A stretch of DNA of 10,100 nt, taken from positions 1-10,100 of the forward strand of contig CALAYC010000258.1 in the NCBI GenBank assembly GCA_937894935.1, read 5' to 3'. The stretch comes from an uncultured Verrucomicrobiota bacterium. Lineage in GTDB: Bacteria; Verrucomicrobiota; Verrucomicrobiia; Limisphaerales; JADLHS01. Positions 6,565-10,100 of the stretch are shown here, piece by piece. The translations under genes were made by a program, and so were the position numbers. The notes under the pieces were generated by a model that had not been told where the DNA came from, made no database searches, and was given only the letters and a program-made list of their open reading frames with translations. Every line of letters starts with the position of its first letter. Position 1 is the first letter of the stretch.

Positions 6565-7191
6565 TTACGGACGATTCGCCGGGATTTTTCCGAGGTGAAA
6601 AATCATAAAGCCATGCAGGAATTGACGCAGTTCTCGCGCTTGTGCCGCGCTCGCGGTCAACGTGTTCAATTCCTGCCACGGCGTGTCGGTTAAACCGTTC
6701 ACCAATGCCTGGGTCGGAGCGCTGAGTTTTGAGTCACTCAAATCAGGGCGGAGGCCGAGTTCATCGAGGAGCTTCAGTTCAAACGCGTAAACAGTGCGCG
6801 CTTGCGGCAGTTGTTGTGGTAGATAGGCGAGGAAATCTTTCAGCAACGCATAAATCCCAGGCAGCGGTGTTTCGCGTTCGGTGGTTTGCTCAATCAACGC
6901 TGCGACGTAACCGGCTTGTTGTAACCACCCGAGTTCCTGTCGCAATGTCGCGTGCGTTTCCGGCAGACCAACTTCGCGCAAGGCGTGCAATTCCGATTTA
7001 CGACTGCGCGTGAAGGTAAATTCAGCTTCGTAAAAAAGATCGAGCTTGCCGGCGTATGGCGATTTCGGACGGCGCGCGCCTTTGGCAGCGGTGCTGATGC
7101 GACCATGCTCTGCCGTCAACCAGTTTACAATCAAACTGGTTTCCGTCAGTGGACGCGTGCGGAGAATGATGCCGTGAGCGGACTCGATCAT
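6565..7191 (-). CDS. recO: DNA repair protein RecO, short cysteine-free form
   Basis: RecO works in the RecFOR pathway, loading RecA onto SSB-coated single-stranded DNA for gap repair and recombination. The 208-residue product has the N-terminal OB fold (about 1-78; MIESAHGIILRTRPLTETSL, KGARRPKSPYAGKLDLFYEA) and the helical C-terminal domain (GYVAALIEQTTERETPLPGI at 94-113, FELKLLDELGLRPDL at 137-151). In many RecO proteins the segment after LLxxLGLxPDL is a four-Cys zinc finger. Here it is replaced by a few residues (SDSK, 152-155), and the whole protein has no Cys. Length is below the roughly 240-250 residues common in the family. The ATG at 7191 is well supported by the N-terminus, though no ribosome-binding site is evident. 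It sits 45 bases after the PL4 lyase gene on the same strand, so may be read with it or from an internal promoter. Confidence 0.93.
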   Translation of the reverse strand: MIESAHGIILRTRPLTETSLIVNWLTAEHGRISTAAKGARRPKSPYAGKLDLFYEAEFTFTRSRKSELHALREVGLPETHATLRQELGWLQQAGYVAALIEQTTERETPLPGIYALLKDFLAYLPQQLPQARTVYAFELKLLDELGLRPDLSDSKLSAPTQALVNGLTDTPWQELNTLTASAAQARELRQFLHGFMIFHLGKIPANRP

Positions 7192-7236
7192 CGCACGCAG
7201 AGTGTAACCAACGTGTCAGAGCGGGAGCAAATGCGC

Positions 7237-9306
7237 TCAATACTCATTGAGTTCCAATCGCACGACGTCATACATCACGCCTTGCGACCAGGTGTTGGCG
7301 TGTGATTTCAAAACAATGACGTTTACGCCTTCCCGTAGCAGGCGCGCGTCGAAGCTGATGGGGCGTTCGACCCAATATGCGCGGATGCCGTCTCGTTGCA
7401 TCGCACTGGTTGAAGGTAACAGACCGGTGTCGCCAACGGATTCGTCGTTCACGAAAACTTCCACTTTGCAACCCGCGTGCGTGCCGCAAAACGCCAGTCG
7501 CAGCGTCGCGCGGCCACTCGGCTGCTGATTCAATGCAAACGTAATGCGCCACGCGGTGGAATCCACATCGCGCCCGGAAGTGCGCACGAATTCTGCGAGT
7601 TGATCTTCCGTCTCGTCCGCTTCGCTGACCGGTGGAAGATTATCAGTCAGCAGCCGCGGCGGTTGGACGTAGTTCCAATCTTTGCTCCAGTCGCTTTCAC
7701 CGATGATGAAATTGACGTCATCCGGAAATTCCTGCGCGTAGCGGAAATAAAGCCCCCACTGCCAATAATGATCGCCGTGGCGATATTCACGCGCGGTTCG
7801 GTCAGGCACGCCAATCTGCCAGAGCGTGTGACCGTAGCGTTTCGGCGTCCAGGTAATCAGGCCGAGATGGCGCGATTCACCGGGTTTCACGACGATGTTC
7901 GTGACGGCATGTTCGCCAATGACTCCATCAGCAATAACGCGCAGCGTGTAGGTGCCGGGGCGGACGTTCGGGATGAGAAATTTCCCGCTGGGATTCGCGT
8001 TAATCCAAAACTGATAATATTTCGCATCGCGTTGCCAATCGACTTCCGCCGGAAAACCACCGCGAAATGTGGCGAAAGAATTCGTTCCTGCAAACGGTGC
8101 GCTGCCGAATTCACCTTGCGGTGCGTTGCCGCGACCGAATCCCCCGATGCGCGGCGGGATGTAGTCCGGTGCAGTCAAGCCGATCCAGATATTGCTGACC
8201 TGCAAATCCGGTTCGAACAGATCGCGAATCTGAACCTGCCCGCTGACGGAGCCGCGTTGCGCTTCGTTGGGATAGTTCGGGTCAGATACCCACGCGTACG
8301 GCCACGTGCCAATTTCCATGAACGCCCGATTTAATGCGTCCTGCCACATCGCATCGTGTGATTCCGCGGCATTGCAATAAATCGCAAACGGTCCGATGAC
8401 TTTCGTCCATTCTTCGTCTTCGGCGACGACGAGCGAGCTGCCGCCGTAATGACTGCCGTGCCACATGTTAAGCAACGTAGGCGTGCCGCCCGGATTCACA
8501 TCGAGATGTCCTGTGAGTTCGGCTTTGGTGGGGCCGCCGGCCATGTATTCAAAACTCGGGTTGATGAACCAGAAACCGACTTTGTGCTTGGTGCTGGACC
8601 AACCGTAAGCCGGAATATCGTAGATGAGCGCGGCGTAATCGTATTTGTGTTCGACGTGACCTTTGTGAATACCGGTCGTCAGCCGCCGCGCTTCCTTGAG
8701 ATTCAATGGCGCGCCCGCATCCCAATCCGCGCCAGTAGGCATTTGACGGCGACGATCTTTATCAATCGTCATGTAGTCGAACACTTCGGGATTCAACTTT
8801 GCGGCGTAACGCGCTTCCGCCACGCTGAAGGGCGGATAACCGCGTTTATGTGACCATATGAGATAGGTGTAAATCCAACTTTCCCCGCGGCCGAGTGAGT
8901 ATCGCACATCCACATCCAACGGCGCGTTCGGTGCGTTTTCCGGATTATGAAAGCTGCACGAAATTTCAACGCGCGAACCGCCGTTGGTTTGCGGATCAAT
9001 TCGCACGGTGGTGAATTTCCGACTTCCGCCCCGCGCGCGACCGACGCTCGACCAATAACCGCCCAACGCGCCGCCGCTGCTGGTTTGAGCAAGTAATTCC
9101 AAGCCGCGATATTTCAGCGAGAAAATTTCGCCGGTCGGTTTGTCGATGCGAACGCTGAGAATGCCGTTATCGAGAAAATAGGTGCGATCACTCTCGCGTA
9201 ACGTCACCGGCGCGTCGGTTTGATTCGCGCGCAATGAGGTGGAAGCAGCCAGTAAAACTACTGACATCAGAGGGCGCAGTATTCGTCTCAATGCATTTGT
9301 TTTCAT
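7237..9306 (-). CDS. Secreted rhamnogalacturonan endolyase, polysaccharide lyase family 4
   Basis: A 689-residue PL4 enzyme that should cleave the rhamnogalacturonan I backbone of pectin by beta-elimination outside the cytoplasm. It starts at ATG 9306 with a Sec-type signal (MKTNALRRILRPLMSVVLLA, cleavage near residue 27). The catalytic beta-sandwich covers about 40-345. It has VEHKYDYAALIYD (218-230), FWFINPSFEYMAGGPTKAEL (245-264) and TGHLD (265-269); by analogy to Aspergillus RGL4 Lys150/His210 I infer Lys221 and His267 as active-site residues. An FnIII-like domain (SGQVQI 355-360 to about 475, with YYQFWINANPSGKFLIPNVR) and a C-terminal carbohydrate-binding-like jelly roll (WQIGVPDRTAREYRHGDHYW, 496-515, to the end) complete the family's three-domain layout. 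A Gly/Phe-rich insertion lies at about 380-420 in the middle domain. Length is close to plant and bacterial PL4 enzymes, longer than the fungal one. The discoidin-domain gene lies 201 bases upstream. Confidence 0.9.
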   Translation of the reverse strand: MKTNALRRILRPLMSVVLLAASTSLRANQTDAPVTLRESDRTYFLDNGILSVRIDKPTGEIFSLKYRGLELLAQTSSGGALGGYWSSVGRARGGSRKFTTVRIDPQTNGGSRVEISCSFHNPENAPNAPLDVDVRYSLGRGESWIYTYLIWSHKRGYPPFSVAEARYAAKLNPEVFDYMTIDKDRRRQMPTGADWDAGAPLNLKEARRLTTGIHKGHVEHKYDYAALIYDIPAYGWSSTKHKVGFWFINPSFEYMAGGPTKAELTGHLDVNPGGTPTLLNMWHGSHYGGSSLVVAEDEEWTKVIGPFAIYCNAAESHDAMWQDALNRAFMEIGTWPYAWVSDPNYPNEAQRGSVSGQVQIRDLFEPDLQVSNIWIGLTAPDYIPPRIGGFGRGNAPQGEFGSAPFAGTNSFATFRGGFPAEVDWQRDAKYYQFWINANPSGKFLIPNVRPGTYTLRVIADGVIGEHAVTNIVVKPGESRHLGLITWTPKRYGHTLWQIGVPDRTAREYRHGDHYWQWGLYFRYAQEFPDDVNFIIGESDWSKDWNYVQPPRLLTDNLPPVSEADETEDQLAEFVRTSGRDVDSTAWRITFALNQQPSGRATLRLAFCGTHAGCKVEVFVNDESVGDTGLLPSTSAMQRDGIRAYWVERPISFDARLLREGVNVIVLKSHANTWSQGVMYDVVRLELNEY

Positions 9307-9344
9307 GAAAACCCGCGATCAGCGATACGAACTTCGATTACGGC

Positions 9345-9382
9345 CAACCGAATTCCCCGCAGCGTCTTTCCTCATTCGGTTG
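9345..9382. promoter_or_regulatory. Inverted repeat CAACCGAAT/ATTCGGTTG upstream of the PL4 lyase
   Basis: Perfect 9-base arms (9345-9353 and 9374-9382) are separated by 20 bases, with one more G-C pair after a mismatch. The element lies 39-76 bases upstream of the lyase ATG. It could be an operator for a carbohydrate-responsive regulator or a hairpin in the leader RNA. No U-tract follows on the lyase strand, so it is not a classical terminator. Confidence 0.4.
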
Positions 9383-9425
9383 CCTGATTGCCAGCGTTTC
9401 ACATTGCGAGTTCTCGAATCTGATT

Positions 9426-9473
9426 AGGAACGTCGCGATACAAAACGGGCTGGTAAACGCGTTGATTGTTCCT
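9426..9473. repeat. Imperfect inverted repeat in the gap between the discoidin-domain gene and the lyase
   Basis: Outer arms AGGAAC (9426-9431) and GTTCCT (9468-9473) enclose inner CGCG (9434-9437) and CGCG (9458-9461), with an asymmetric internal loop and a 20-base terminal loop. It begins 35 bases after the stop of the discoidin-domain gene. It might form a 3' structure on that mRNA, but no T-run follows it on the minus strand. Support is weak. Confidence 0.25.
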
Positions 9474-9507
9474 GGCAGAGTTATCGGGCGCAAGATGAAA
9501 TCCCGGC

Positions 9508-10100
9508 TCATGGATTACTCGACGGCGGTGTGGTCGGTCCTTCATCCACGTCGCTCGACGTGCTGCGGACACGTTGATATTCGACGCGGTTGACATTTTC
9601 CGGCAACGGCGGTCCAGCGTACAACACGGCCAACTCCGCCAAGGCGGCACTGGCATCATTACCATAACCGGACTTCGCGGTTAAACGCAGATGCGTTGCG
9701 GTTTCTGTCTGCGCAAAGCGAAGCGTCTGTGGCTTCCAGGTGGAAGGCAGTTTTGCATCCACGACTTGACGCCAACCTTGGCCATCATCGCTGAGTTCAA
9801 TCGTGTAGTCGCGAATGTCACCGAAATGATCACGGTCGTTCTGGCGGTTCATGATGACGAGGCCGTTCATTGCGACGGCGTTGGTAAAGGTAATCGTCAT
9901 GGTGTGTGGATGTGTGCGTCCGTCCGCCCCACGACCGCGTCCGCCGGCGAGCCAGAATGTGTTCGGATCGCCATCAATCGCGGCGTTTCCATTTCCGCTG
10001 CTGCTGGTGACTTGCGCGCCGAGTTTGCGCATGACCAATGTATCGAACCATAGATTGCGAATCAGCTCAGGTGCGACGGCGACCGTTGGACGGAATTTTT
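9508..10100 (-). CDS. C-terminal part of a protein ending in an F5/8-type C (discoidin/CBM32-like) domain
   Basis: Only the last 196 residues are visible; the frame is open at the right edge, so the start and any catalytic domain lie outside. The visible part begins KFRPTVAVAPELIRNLWFDT and leads into a discoidin jelly roll: AIDGDPNTFWLAG is the family's early loop motif. It is followed by ITFTNAVAMNGLVIMNRQND, GDIRDYTIELSDDGQGW, TLRFAQTETATHLRLTAKSG and AALAELAVLY, the standard strand order ending in the A-x-AEL strand. Such domains commonly bind sugars on extracellular glycoside hydrolases and lyases. The last 30 residues (from PPLPENV to PPSSNP) are polar and Pro/Ser-rich, probably disordered. 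Its position upstream of the PL4 lyase suggests pectin or plant-polysaccharide use. I do not recognise the N-terminal part or the enzyme class. TTG at 10036-10038 is an internal Leu codon, not the start. Confidence 0.82.
   Translation of the reverse strand, partial: KFRPTVAVAPELIRNLWFDTLVMRKLGAQVTSSSGNGNAAIDGDPNTFWLAGGRGRGADGRTHPHTMTITFTNAVAMNGLVIMNRQNDRDHFGDIRDYTIELSDDGQGWRQVVDAKLPSTWKPQTLRFAQTETATHLRLTAKSGYGNDASAALAELAVLYAGPPLPENVNRVEYQRVRSTSSDVDEGPTTPPSSNP

Noticed and set aside
6512..6679. N-terminal extension of the beta-lactamase-fold protein
   Set aside because: It would overlap the recO 3' end out of frame, and it would place 56 residues before an otherwise perfect signal peptide.
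7219..7238. Possible hairpin GAGCG/CGCTC at the PL4 stop codon as a terminator
   Set aside because: Only a 5-base stem with a 10-base loop and no T-run on the minus strand.
7477..8334. Long plus-strand frame of 285 codons opposite the PL4 lyase
   Set aside because: It lies wholly antisense to a well-supported gene, is Arg-rich with no recognisable domain, and fits a mirror frame in GC-rich codons.

Overview
The window carries nine protein-coding genes on bacterial DNA, two of them cut by the window edges. It has no rRNA, tRNA, IS element or CRISPR that I can see. Several things point to Verrucomicrobiota, perhaps the Pedosphaera/Limisphaerales side: the gene mix (bacterial Ku and LigD, MnmE, a short RecO, a secreted family 4 rhamnogalacturonan lyase, discoidin-type domains, secreted serine hydrolases), moderately high GC, and start codons that mostly lack a Shine-Dalgarno sequence. 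The phylum is an inference from content. No marker here proves it.

Left block (1-1845, minus strand) is a DNA-end-joining operon. It reads ku, then a small cysteine-rich copper-storage (Csp/DUF326) protein that starts at or just after the ku stop, then ligD, of which only the N-terminal 3'-phosphoesterase domain is inside the window. Ku holds broken ends and LigD trims and seals them. A copper-storage protein between the two is the most unusual arrangement in the window.

Centre (1846-4444). A 223-base divergent region with a perfect 13-base palindrome separates ku from two plus-strand genes: a YihY/BrkB-family membrane protein and mnmE (tRNA U34 modification GTPase). A 22-codon ORF bridges these two. 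mnmE contains a small AT-rich direct repeat inside its G domain.

Right block (4481-10100, all minus strand, convergent with mnmE). In transcription order it holds the C-terminal end of a protein with an F5/8-type C (discoidin) domain, a secreted PL4 rhamnogalacturonan lyase, recO, a secreted beta-lactamase-fold serine hydrolase, and an exported alpha/beta hydrolase (lipase-like) whose ATG directly abuts the preceding stop. The first two suggest pectin (rhamnogalacturonan I) degradation. recO is a housekeeping repair gene lying only 45 bases downstream of the lyase. The 201-base gap upstream of the lyase contains two inverted repeats.

I see no wholly new defence or mobile system. The best leads are the ku-csp-ligD operon, the cysteine-free RecO, the insertion in the lyase's middle domain, and the regulatory-looking repeats.
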